From the NCBI GenBank assembly GCA_902776765.1, contig CACYRP010000031.1, forward strand, positions 23,184 to 87,183: a stretch of 64,000 bases of DNA, given 5' to 3'. The position numbers and the translations under genes are program-made. Below the pieces are notes generated by a model. That model searched no databases and was not told the origin of the DNA. It was given only the letters and a program-made list of their open reading frames with translations. Source of the stretch: Fibrobacter succinogenes. Lineage in GTDB: Bacteria > Fibrobacterota > Fibrobacteria > Fibrobacterales > Fibrobacteraceae. This document shows positions 25,673 through 34,088 of the stretch, piece after piece (the stretch's first letter is position 1; every line of letters begins with the position of its first letter).

Positions 25673-27400
25673 ATGGCATACATCGCAATGGCGCGTAAGT
25701 GGCGCCCGCAATCATTCAGCGATATGGTCGGTCAGGAACATATCGCAAAGACTCTCGAGAACGCCATCCAAGGCGGTCGTCTCCATCATGCATTCCTTTT
25801 TACCGGCACCCGTGGTGTGGGCAAGACTACCAGCGCCCGTATCCTCGCCCGCACGCTCAACTGCAAGGGCTCTGACCCGCTGCACCCGTGCGGTGAATGC
25901 GACAGCTGCAAGGATATCGCCGGTGGAAACCCGATGGACGTCTATGAAATAGATGCGGCCTCCAACACCAGCGTCGATAACATCCGCGATGTGATTGACC
26001 GCGTGCAGTACCCGCCCGTCATCGGCAAGTACAAAATCTTCATCATCGACGAAGTCCACATGCTTTCGACTGGCGCCTTCAACGCTCTCCTCAAGACGCT
26101 CGAAGAACCGCCCGCCCATGTGATTTTCATCTTCGCCACAACCGAAGTCAACAAAGTTCCGCAGACGATTTTGAGCCGTGTCCAGCGCTTTGACTTCAAG
26201 CGCCTGACCGTTGACCAAATCCGCAGCCGCCTCCGCTACATCTGCGAACAAGAGGGCATCAAAGCCACCGACGAAGCTCTCGACATCTTTGCCGAAAAAG
26301 CCGATGGTTCCATGCGTGACGGCCTCACCTACTTTGACCAGGCATACGCCTTTACCGGGAACGAAATGACCGCGGAATCCGTCCGCTCCGTGCTCGGCAT
26401 CCCGCCTGTAGAACTGTTCTTCTCGCTCATCCAGTCCATTGAAAACCACGATATCAAGGGTTGCTTCCGCATGGTGGATGACGCCGTGAAAATCGGTATC
26501 GAGTTCATCCCGCTGCTCGACGGCTTCGGCAAGTTCCTCCGCAACTTGCTCTACACCCGCCTTGACGCCTTCACGCCGGACGCACTCAACATCACCGAAG
26601 AACTCTACACCAAGTACAAGAGCTGTGCACAAGGTCTTACCAACGGCGACATTCTCCGCATAAGCAAGATGCTCATCGACTTGCAAGGCACGCTCCGCTA
26701 CAGTACGAACCCGCGCCTCCTCGTCGAAACGACGTTTGCCCGAATGGCCTGGCTCGACCGACTGGTCGATTTGCGAAAAGCTCTTGCAGCGATTAACGAT
26801 CCTAAAAGCGCCGAAAACGACGCGGTAAAAAAAAAAGTAACTGAAGTCAGCGCCATGATAGACGCCCAGGAAGAAGTCCAGGCGTCTTATGACGATCCCT
26901 TTGCAGGCTACGAACAGAGCGGAATCCAGGCATTCTCGCGTTACGAGATTTCTGCCGCATGGCCGTCCATTCTTTCGAACATCGCTAACGATGGGGACTA
27001 CGTTTTTTCTGCCGCAATAGCAAACACAACTCTTGAAACGGGCGACCCCGAAATGACCCCGTTCCCGATTGCACTCACGTACGCGGGCACCACAGAAAAT
27101 TCCGACAACTGGGGCTACCGCCAGATGATGGACCACCCGGAATACGTCGAACGTGTGACACGCATTTTGGAAGACCGCCTCCAGACGAAGATTGCGCTTT
27201 CCATCCGCACCCGAGCATTCACCGAAAGCGAGCTCGCCGAACAGCGCGCTGCCAAGATGAGCCCGTACGAACTGGACTTGGAAAAGGAACCGGGGCTTGC
27301 AAAGCTCAAGCAGATGTTCGCCGCGGAACTTGTGTTCTCCAAAAAACTGAAACGCGCTACCATGGTCGCGCAGACAGACGAAGAAGACTGCGATGCGTAG
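25673..27400 (+). CDS. dnaX: DnaX, DNA polymerase III gamma/tau subunit
   Basis: 575 residues. The clamp-loader ATPase starts YIAMARKWRPQSFSDMVGQE and has Walker A (GTRGVGKTT), a zinc module (LNCKGSDPLHPCGECDSC), Walker B (IFIIDEVHML), sensor 1 (FATTEVNKVPQTILSRVQRF) and sensor 2 (GSMRDGLTYFDQ). Domain III follows to about residue 380, then a linker and tau-specific region. Codons 385-388 contain ten A (26827-26836). A -1 shift there gives Ser-Asn-stop and a +1 shift gives an immediate stop, so slippage would make a gamma form of about 390 residues containing just domains I-III. ybaB follows, a common partner. Confidence 0.96.
   Translation: MAYIAMARKWRPQSFSDMVGQEHIAKTLENAIQGGRLHHAFLFTGTRGVGKTTSARILARTLNCKGSDPLHPCGECDSCKDIAGGNPMDVYEIDAASNTSVDNIRDVIDRVQYPPVIGKYKIFIIDEVHMLSTGAFNALLKTLEEPPAHVIFIFATTEVNKVPQTILSRVQRFDFKRLTVDQIRSRLRYICEQEGIKATDEALDIFAEKADGSMRDGLTYFDQAYAFTGNEMTAESVRSVLGIPPVELFFSLIQSIENHDIKGCFRMVDDAVKIGIEFIPLLDGFGKFLRNLLYTRLDAFTPDALNITEELYTKYKSCAQGLTNGDILRISKMLIDLQGTLRYSTNPRLLVETTFARMAWLDRLVDLRKALAAINDPKSAENDAVKKKVTEVSAMIDAQEEVQASYDDPFAGYEQSGIQAFSRYEISAAWPSILSNIANDGDYVFSAAIANTTLETGDPEMTPFPIALTYAGTTENSDNWGYRQMMDHPEYVERVTRILEDRLQTKIALSIRTRAFTESELAEQRAAKMSPYELDLEKEPGLAKLKQMFAAELVFSKKLKRATMVAQTDEEDCDA
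26827..26836 (+). promoter_or_regulatory. A10 slippage site for a short DnaX form
   Basis: Ten A encode Lys-Lys-Lys with AAA codons, whereas this gene mostly uses AAG for Lys. Both alternative frames stop within two codons (TGA at 26842, TAA at 26838). E. coli uses ribosomal frameshifting and Thermus transcriptional slippage at comparable dnaX A-runs. Confidence 0.75.
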
Positions 27401-27749
27401 ATAAAGGTTTTAGGTAACAGGTATCAGGTTTTAGGTGGTTCGACAAGCTCACCAACCTTGTTAAGGTCCCTGAGCGTGCCGAAGGGGCGAATTAAACTGC
27501 GTTTTTATCGCCTAATCCCTAACCCCTAACCACTAACCACTGTTTACCAACCACTTCCTACTGTCTACTAACCCATACCTCACAACCGCAAAAAATTCTA
27601 TAATTACGAACGGAAAACAAGCCTCCGTCATCCTGACACGCAAGTGGAAGGATCCAGTAACTTTAACTGGATTGGGCTATAGCCCGACATGACGAGATGC
27701 AAAATCATAAACTAAACCTTTAAATCACTCAAAAAGCGAGGATACTTTC
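27401..27749. repeat. Repeat-rich gap between dnaX and ybaB
   Basis: No gene. Heptamers TAGGTAA, CAGGTAT, CAGGTTT (27404-27438) run into a GGTTCGACAAGCTCACC...CCTGAGCGTGCCGAAGG element (27434-27489). From 27511 to 27587 eleven consecutive heptamers keep perfect register. A GTCATCCTGA...GGATCCAGT element with an inverted half and a GGGCTATAGCCC hairpin occupies 27627-27694. The ybaB ribosome site GAGGAT is at the end. Confidence 0.8.
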
Positions 27750-28058
27750 ATGGACATGAGCAAAATGCTTAAGGACCTTCAGAAAATGCAGAGCAAGATG
27801 CTTAAGGCACAAAACGACCTCAAGGCACAGAGCTTTGACGCCGAAGCCGGTGGCGGAATGGTGAAGGTCGCCATGAACGGAAAGGGCGTACTCACGATGG
27901 TCAAGATCAACCCAGATGCAGTCGACAAAGACGATGTCGAAGCTCTCGAAGACCTCATCATGGCAGCCGTCAACTCCGCTGTCAAGAAGAAAGACGACGC
28001 CCAGCAGGCAAGCATCTCGGATATCACTGGCGGCATGAAAATCCCCGGTTTGATGTAA
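27750..28058 (+). CDS. ybaB: YbaB/EbfC nucleoid-associated protein
   Basis: 102 residues. YbaB-family proteins are small dimeric DNA-binding proteins often encoded beside dnaX and recR. The sequence shows the helical start (MLKDLQKMQSKMLKAQNDL), GGGMVKVAMNGKGVL, the conserved DAVDKDDVEALEDLIMAAVN helix, and a GGMKIPGLM tail. Start supported by GAGGAT about 8 nt upstream. recR is not next; a terminator-like hairpin at 28125 and the efflux operon follow. Confidence 0.95.
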   Translation: MDMSKMLKDLQKMQSKMLKAQNDLKAQSFDAEAGGGMVKVAMNGKGVLTMVKINPDAVDKDDVEALEDLIMAAVNSAVKKKDDAQQASISDITGGMKIPGLM

Positions 28059-28124
28059 TTTTCGTCAAATTTCGCAAATTTCGCTGCATTTCATCCCCAA
28101 AAATTTGCGCTTCATCAATTTCCC

Positions 28125-28160
28125 AAAAAAGCACCCTTATAGAAAGTGTGCTTTTTTTTT
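28125..28160 (+). terminator. Intrinsic terminator after ybaB
   Basis: AAAAAAGCAC pairs with GTGCTTTTTT around a 13-nt loop, followed by more T. Confidence 0.8.
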
Positions 28161-28193
28161 ACATTTGCGGCGTTAATTATTTTAGGAGAACGA

Positions 28194-29585
28194 ATGTCAA
28201 GGAAATTTATAGTCCTTTCCGCCCTCGCACTAGGGCTGATTGTACCGGCCTCGGCAAAAGTCTATACCCGAGATGAAGCGGTCCAGACCGCCATGGAAAA
28301 CTCTCCGGACATAAAAACTGCTGAAGAAGACCTCGTTAAAGCATCTTCCGCAGTAGATGGAGGTTATGGTGCAGCTTACCCACAAGTTGACTTGAACGCC
28401 GATATCAAATGGCTTTTGGGACGTGATGACGTAACGTTCGGCACCCCAATAGCTGATGCAGCCAATGACACTTCTATGGGAGCCAACAAATTCGACAAAA
28501 AAGTTGCAGCCCCCACTCTTGATGGTTTATCCAATGCAATGAAAGCCCAAGCTTACCCTTGGCAATCTTCCGTAAGCCTTACGGTTTCGCAAGTGCTCTA
28601 TGCAGCAGGCCAAATCGGTACAGGTATCAACATCGCAAAAGGCTATAAGCTCCTCGCCGAAACACAACTTGCAGACAAAAAATCCAGCGTCCGCTACGAT
28701 GTCGAAAAAGCCTTTAATAACTTGCTCTTCATGGATTCTTCCATAACGATTCTCGAAGAAAACATCAAGTTGACCGAAGCCAACGTAGAACTTGCAAAGC
28801 AGAGCGTTATTAGCGGCACGGGTAAAGAGCTCGATCAAATTCGTGCAGAACTCGCTCTTGAAGGTCTCAAATCCAAGTACGAAAAAACAAAAAAAGACCG
28901 CATTCTTGCAAGAAACAACCTTTTGAGCACCATGGGCCTTGATTGGGACTCCGACGTAGAATTCTCTGGAGAACTCCGCAGCCCCGATTCCAATTTGCCT
29001 TATCCAGACACGGCTATGACCAATGTTTTGCAGCGTCGTAAAGAAATCGCACTTCTCAAGACAAAAGAAGATATCGAAGCTAACAAAATCGACATTGCCG
29101 AAGCCGAATACAAGCCGACAGTAGCCCTGTATGGCGGAATCGTCTACAGCAACAATCAAAACGAATTCTACAAGTGGGACGCCCCAAAGTGGAGCAAATT
29201 GAACAAATTTGTAGGCCTTAAACTGACAATGAACCTTTTCAAGGGATTCCAATCCCAAGAAGGTGTTGTCCAAGCCAAGTCCACTCTCCGCTCTGCACAG
29301 ATTGCACGCGAAAATGCAGAACGCGGTTTCCGTATTCAAATTGAATCTTGCGCTAATACGCTCGAAGATGCACAAACGCAGCTCGGTATCCAAAAGCGCC
29401 AAGTTGACTTGGCAACCCGCAACTACGACATGACCGAAGCGGCTTACAAAATTGGTCGCGAAACACAAATCAACCTGCTTGATGCAAACGTGAAACTTCG
29501 CGAAGCAAAAGTGAACTACATGCAAGCGGTGCTCAACTGGAATGACGCCTACAACGCATTGCTCCAAGCCACAGGTGAATACTAA
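28194..29585 (+). CDS. TolC-family outer membrane efflux protein
   Basis: 463 residues from the ATG at 28194 with AGGAGA upstream; the longer frame lacks a ribosome site. A signal peptide (ALALGLIVPASAKV) is followed by two related halves with long amphipathic helices: YTRDEAVQTAMENSPDIKTAEEDL, then ALEGLKSKYEKTKKDRILARNNLL and, in the second half, RETQINLLDANVKLREAKVNYMQAVLNWNDAY. These are typical of outer-membrane factors of tripartite pumps. First gene of an operon with the adaptor (23 nt later) and the RND pump. Confidence 0.9.
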   Translation: MSRKFIVLSALALGLIVPASAKVYTRDEAVQTAMENSPDIKTAEEDLVKASSAVDGGYGAAYPQVDLNADIKWLLGRDDVTFGTPIADAANDTSMGANKFDKKVAAPTLDGLSNAMKAQAYPWQSSVSLTVSQVLYAAGQIGTGINIAKGYKLLAETQLADKKSSVRYDVEKAFNNLLFMDSSITILEENIKLTEANVELAKQSVISGTGKELDQIRAELALEGLKSKYEKTKKDRILARNNLLSTMGLDWDSDVEFSGELRSPDSNLPYPDTAMTNVLQRRKEIALLKTKEDIEANKIDIAEAEYKPTVALYGGIVYSNNQNEFYKWDAPKWSKLNKFVGLKLTMNLFKGFQSQEGVVQAKSTLRSAQIARENAERGFRIQIESCANTLEDAQTQLGIQKRQVDLATRNYDMTEAAYKIGRETQINLLDANVKLREAKVNYMQAVLNWNDAYNALLQATGEY

Positions 29586-29608
29586 GATTTAAGAGGAAGA
29601 CAACAATC

Positions 29609-30658
29609 ATGAAAACGATTACAAAAACACTCATTACTATTTCTGCCCTGTCGCTCCTCCTTGCCGGATGTGGCGAAGCCAAGAAAGACGCAAAGTCCGA
29701 AAAGAAAGTTTCGACCATCGAAGAAATCCAGAAGGTTAAAGGCAAGCCCGCCCGTGTCGTAAAGGCCAACATTGTAAAACTCACTGATGTCCGCGCCTTC
29801 AGCGGCACTATTGAAGGCAGCCAACAGACAACCGCAACAGCCAAGCTCGGCGACCCGATTGCCAAGATCAACGTCAAAGTCGGCTCCAAGGTCAAGAAAG
29901 ACCAGGTCCTCGCCAAATTCGTATTCACCGGCGATAACACCAGCTACCAGCAAGCTAAGGCAAACATCGAACTTTCTGAAAAGACTCTCGCCCGCACTAA
30001 GGAAGTGCAAGCCAAGGGTGGCGTTTCTCAACAGGACGTCGATCAACTCGAAACGAAGTTGAATGTAGACAAGATGAACCTCGAAACCGCACGCCGTGCA
30101 ACACTCGTGCTCGCCCCGTCTTCGGGTACAGTTACCGAAGTGAAGTACAAGGTCGGTGAAGTTCCGGGTGTCGGTGGTGCCATGTTCACCATCGCAAACC
30201 TCGACAAAGTAATCCTCAAGCTCAACGTCACAAGTTCCGAAATCGGATTCTTCAAGAAGGGCGCCAAGGCAACAATCGAACTGAACGGCGAAAAGCTCCA
30301 AGGCGAAGTGAGCCTCATCCCGCTCGCCGCAAACCCGATTACGCGTTTCTTCCCGGTCGAAGTCACCTTCAAAAACAAAAATCGTAAACTCCTCCCGGGC
30401 ATGTACCTCACCACAAAGATTGACGCCCGTGAAGTCACCGGCGTTACCGTCCCTGTCGAAGCCATTGTCTATAGCAACGGCGTGAACTCGGTCTGGATTG
30501 TCGATAAGGAAGGCAAGGCCAAGCGCAAAATTGTGCAACTCGGTGTGCAGACCAAGACCGACATTCAAATCAAGGATGGCCTTAGCGAAGGCGATGTCGT
30601 GATGGTCGAAGGCCAAAACCGCATGAACGATGGCGACAAGGTGCTGATTGTCGAATAA
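29609..30658 (+). CDS. RND periplasmic adaptor (membrane fusion) lipoprotein
   Basis: 349 residues. Lipoprotein signal LSLLLAGCGEA. Adaptor domains follow: a lipoyl half (GDPIAKINVKVGSKVKKDQVLAKF), a short helical hairpin (ANIELSEKTLARTKEVQAKGG onwards), the second lipoyl half (LVLAPSSGTVTEVKYKVGEVPG), a beta-barrel and a C-terminal membrane-proximal domain (VPVEAIVYSNGVNSVWIVDK). It should bridge the inner-membrane pump (30679) and the TolC-like channel (28194). The order TolC, adaptor, pump is common in Bacteroidota-like genomes. Confidence 0.92.
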   Translation: MKTITKTLITISALSLLLAGCGEAKKDAKSEKKVSTIEEIQKVKGKPARVVKANIVKLTDVRAFSGTIEGSQQTTATAKLGDPIAKINVKVGSKVKKDQVLAKFVFTGDNTSYQQAKANIELSEKTLARTKEVQAKGGVSQQDVDQLETKLNVDKMNLETARRATLVLAPSSGTVTEVKYKVGEVPGVGGAMFTIANLDKVILKLNVTSSEIGFFKKGAKATIELNGEKLQGEVSLIPLAANPITRFFPVEVTFKNKNRKLLPGMYLTTKIDAREVTGVTVPVEAIVYSNGVNSVWIVDKEGKAKRKIVQLGVQTKTDIQIKDGLSEGDVVMVEGQNRMNDGDKVLIVE

Positions 30659-30678
30659 TCGACACTGGAGAATAGCCA

Positions 30679-33600
30679 ATGATTAAAGCCAGTATTTACA
30701 AACCAATCACCATGCTCATGGTCATCTTGACCGTGGTGGTGTTCGGTCTTTATACCTATTCCATGATGGTGGTGGACTTGATGCCGAAATTCGAAGTCCC
30801 CGTGGTTACGGCCACCATCATTTACAAGGGCGCAAACCCTGAAGAAATCGAAACCACAATTATCAAGCCGATTGAAGAACAGGTGGAACTCGTGGACGGT
30901 ATCGACTACGTGCAGTCCATCTGCTTGGAAAACTACGGCATTATCGTCGCCATGTTCAACATGGGCGTGAACGTGGACGTTGCCGCAAACGACGTGCGTT
31001 CCAAGGTGGACCTCGCCTCTGCGGACTTCCCGGATGCAGTACAGGCTCCGATTATTTCAAAGGTCGATATTAACGGTGCCGCCATCATGGCAATTTCGTT
31101 TACCGGCCCTCTGAACTCTACGGAACTCCGCCAGAAAGTCGAAGACGAAATCGAACCGCTCTTCACTTCTGTTTCCGGTGTTGCTAGCGTCGATATTTTC
31201 GGTGGTACAACCCGCCAGATCGCCATCGAAGTCGACAAGGAAAAAATGATGGACCGCGGTGTCGATATCGGCACCATGATGGGCCTTTACGGCATGTCCA
31301 ACGTAAACCTCCCGATTGGTGAAGTTATCGGCAAGCACAAGAACACGTCTGTGCGTACCGCAGGTAAGTTCAAGAACCTCGATGAAATGCGCAACATGGA
31401 AATTCCGACGGAAAAGGGAGTCGTCAAGCTCTCTGAAATTGCCGTCGTGAAAGATACCATCGAAACAATTACATCGACTTCCCGCTTTAACGGCATCAAC
31501 TCAGTCGCTCTCGATATCAAGAAGCGTTCCGACGCAAACGTCGTGGAAGTTTCCAGAGGCGTGCTCAAGCGTTTGGAAGAAGTCAACAAGACTCTCCCGG
31601 AAGGCTTCAAGCTCACGCTCATTTACGACAAGTCCGAAGCTGTGAACGAATCTATCGATAACGTTATTCAAAACATCATTATCGCCATCGTGCTTACCGC
31701 CGCCCTCTTGCTCTTGTTCCTCGGCAAGTTCTCCACGATGATTATCGCAGCCCTCACGATGCCGATTTCCGTGATTGGCGCTTTCACGCTCATGTACTTT
31801 GCAGGTTTTGGTATCAACATGATGTCCCTCATGGCTCTTTCGAGTTCCGTGGGTCTGTTGGTGACAAACTCCATCGTCGTGCTTGAAAACATCAACAGCA
31901 AGTTGAACCAAGGCCTTGACCCGAAGGAAGCCGCCTACAAGGGCACCTCCGAAATCATGATTGCCATCATGGCATCAACACTCACCAACGTCTGCGTGTT
32001 CGTGCCTATCGCATTCATGAAGTCCATCGTAGGTATCTTCTTTAGAACATTCGGTATGACCATGGTGTTTGCAACGTTCGTGTCGCTCCTCGTGACATTT
32101 ACGCTTACACCGCTCATGGCCGCCTACTTGTTCAAGGGTAAAAAGAAAGACGAAAACGGCAACATCATCGAAGAAAAGCCAGGCTTTATCGGAAGCCTGC
32201 TGGGACTTTTCCCAAAGGCCTTGAACGGTGTTCGTTTTGTCTACTTGAAGATGCTTGGATTCTGCCTTTCTGTTCCGGGCGTGATTGTCCAGGTTCTCGC
32301 TCTTATGGGAACATGTGCTATCGTGTACCTTATGGCTACGCAGTACTTGACGGTTGAACTAGCCCCGAGACAAGACCAAGGCATGATGAGCATCAAGCTC
32401 GAAATGCCCGTAGGTACGAATATCGAAACGACCGACAGTGTCGCACGCATTATCGAATCCCGCGTCAAGGATATTCCTGAAATTGTTCACTACAGCATGA
32501 ACGTGGGTGGTTCCAACGGCTTTACGACCGTAAACCAGGCTACCATGCGTGTAAGGCTCTTGAAGGACTGGGAAAAGAAGAAAATGAAAGACTGGAAGGG
32601 CAGACACCGCAGCACCGACGAAATCGTCGACTCCATCCGCCCGTACCTCGCCAACATTCCTGACGCCTACATTTCCGTGAAATCCACCTCCGCCTCTGAA
32701 ATGCAGAACAACTCCGCCGGTGACGTGGTGCTCGAAGTGAGCGGTCTCCATGCAGACTCCGTGATTAAGGCTTCTCAAATCGTCCTTGACCGCGTCAAGG
32801 AAAAGATTGACGGTATCGTGGATATCAAGACAAGTTACGAAGCCGGTAAGCCGGAAATCCGCTTGATTCCGAATCGTGCAGCACTTGCCGACTACGGTGT
32901 AACGCTAGAAACCGTCGCAAACTACAACTACATCGCAGTGAACGGTTTCGAAGCAGGACAATATACCGAAGACGGTGAAGAATACGACGTTTATGTGCGC
33001 TTGATGGAAAAGGATAGACAGAGCCATGCCGACATCGAAGACTTGCCAGTCAAGACGCCAAAGGGCTACGTAAGTGCAAGTGAGCTCTTCCACATCGAAG
33101 ATGGTGCAGGTCCGACGCGTATTGACCGTAAGCGCAAGATGAGACGTGTTGACGTTTCGATGAACTTGCTCCCGGGCCACACGACCGGTGAAATCATGGG
33201 CAAGCTTGGCGAACTTACCGCAAGCATGAAGGACGAACTCCCGGAAGGCATCACGTTCAGCTTCGGTGGTAACGCCGACATGCAGAATGACATGCAGAAG
33301 GAATTCATGACGGCAATCGTGATGGCAATTCTCCTCACCTATATCTTGCTGATTGCTCTCCTCGAAAGCTTTGCCCAGCCGTTCATTATCATGACGACCA
33401 TCCCGATGGGCGCTATTGGCGTGCTCCTCGCCCTTATCTTTACCGGCAAGGCACTCTCCATGATTGCCCTCATGGCTATCGTGATGTTGATTGGTGTGGT
33501 GGTGAACAACGCCATTCTTTTGCTCGACGAAGCAAACCGTCTGTTGCGTAGTGGAAGCATGGGCCGCCGTTCGGCAGTGTTGACCGCAGCAAAGTCCAAG

Positions 33601-33843
33601 TTCCAGCCGATTATGCTTGCAACGCTTGCATCCGTGATTGCACAGCTTCCGCTGGCATTTGCTCTCGGTGGTAACGTGGCCGCCATGACGCAGCCGATGG
33701 GTATCGCCTCTGTGGGTGGTTTGATTGTGTCCGCAGTGCTTACCATGTTCCTCGTGCCGACATTCTTCTGGCTCCCGAACGCCCTCTTTAGCAAGGCAAA
33801 GAAAGGCGCCAGCAAAGTCAAGGCAAAGTTCAGTAAGGCATAA
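30679..33843 (+). CDS. RND efflux transporter, inner membrane subunit, lacking usual proton-relay residues
   Basis: 1054 residues with the AcrB-like plan: TM1 start (MIKASIYKPITMLMVILTVV), two large periplasmic loops, and TM2-6 and TM8-12. PEEIETTIIKPIEEQVELVDG and VDIFGGTTRQIAIEVD are typical of the porter domain. Unusual: in TM4 the relay pair (Asp407-Asp408 in AcrB, consensus GxxVDDAIVVVEN) is GLLVTNSIVVLEN here (Thr396, Asn397), and the TM10 Lys940 position is Asn943 (GVVVNNAILLLDE). The fold looks complete, so proton coupling may use other residues. Last gene of the operon, ended by a terminator at 33868. Confidence 0.93.
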   Translation: MIKASIYKPITMLMVILTVVVFGLYTYSMMVVDLMPKFEVPVVTATIIYKGANPEEIETTIIKPIEEQVELVDGIDYVQSICLENYGIIVAMFNMGVNVDVAANDVRSKVDLASADFPDAVQAPIISKVDINGAAIMAISFTGPLNSTELRQKVEDEIEPLFTSVSGVASVDIFGGTTRQIAIEVDKEKMMDRGVDIGTMMGLYGMSNVNLPIGEVIGKHKNTSVRTAGKFKNLDEMRNMEIPTEKGVVKLSEIAVVKDTIETITSTSRFNGINSVALDIKKRSDANVVEVSRGVLKRLEEVNKTLPEGFKLTLIYDKSEAVNESIDNVIQNIIIAIVLTAALLLLFLGKFSTMIIAALTMPISVIGAFTLMYFAGFGINMMSLMALSSSVGLLVTNSIVVLENINSKLNQGLDPKEAAYKGTSEIMIAIMASTLTNVCVFVPIAFMKSIVGIFFRTFGMTMVFATFVSLLVTFTLTPLMAAYLFKGKKKDENGNIIEEKPGFIGSLLGLFPKALNGVRFVYLKMLGFCLSVPGVIVQVLALMGTCAIVYLMATQYLTVELAPRQDQGMMSIKLEMPVGTNIETTDSVARIIESRVKDIPEIVHYSMNVGGSNGFTTVNQATMRVRLLKDWEKKKMKDWKGRHRSTDEIVDSIRPYLANIPDAYISVKSTSASEMQNNSAGDVVLEVSGLHADSVIKASQIVLDRVKEKIDGIVDIKTSYEAGKPEIRLIPNRAALADYGVTLETVANYNYIAVNGFEAGQYTEDGEEYDVYVRLMEKDRQSHADIEDLPVKTPKGYVSASELFHIEDGAGPTRIDRKRKMRRVDVSMNLLPGHTTGEIMGKLGELTASMKDELPEGITFSFGGNADMQNDMQKEFMTAIVMAILLTYILLIALLESFAQPFIIMTTIPMGAIGVLLALIFTGKALSMIALMAIVMLIGVVVNNAILLLDEANRLLRSGSMGRRSAVLTAAKSKFQPIMLATLASVIAQLPLAFALGGNVAAMTQPMGIASVGGLIVSAVLTMFLVPTFFWLPNALFSKAKKGASKVKAKFSKA

Positions 33844-33867
33844 TTAAATTTCATTAGACAACTCCGC

Positions 33868-33895
33868 AAAGTCCTCCACCCGGGGGACTTTTTTT
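33868..33895 (+). terminator. Intrinsic terminator of the efflux operon
   Basis: AAAGTCC pairs with GGACTTT around a 10-nt loop rich in C and G, followed by T5. Confidence 0.85.
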
Positions 33896-33901
33896 GTGCA
33901 G

Positions 33902-34008
33902 TGTCATCCTGAACAAAGCCCGTAAGGGCGACGTGAAGGATCCAGTTAAGCTTTGATTTTTCACAACAAGAAATTACTGGATCCTTCCCCCTTCGGTGTC
34001 AGGATGAC
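33902..34008. repeat. Inverted pair of GTCATCCTGA/GGATCCAGT repeats
   Basis: Left copy TGTCATCCTGA...GGATCCAGT (33902-33946) and right copy ACTGGATCC...TCAGGATGAC (33976-34008) face each other, making a large imperfect hairpin between the efflux operon and the ATPase gene. Confidence 0.75.
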
Positions 34009-34076
34009 TTTACGGCACTTTGCAAACCATAGGTTGCAAAATTTTCAGAAAATAGATTTTTGAGATTTTTTCTTTG

Positions 34077-34088
34077 TATTTTACGGGG
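34077..34088 (+). promoter_or_regulatory. -10 hexamer with leaderless spacing before the GspE-like gene
   Basis: TATTTT (34077-34082), six bases, then ATG at 34089. The intervening ACGGGG is too close to the ATG to be a normal Shine-Dalgarno. Confidence 0.45.

Noticed and set aside
25712..27136. 474-codon open frame antisense to dnaX
   Set aside because: Shadow of the dnaX codon pattern; no domain, no ribosome site.
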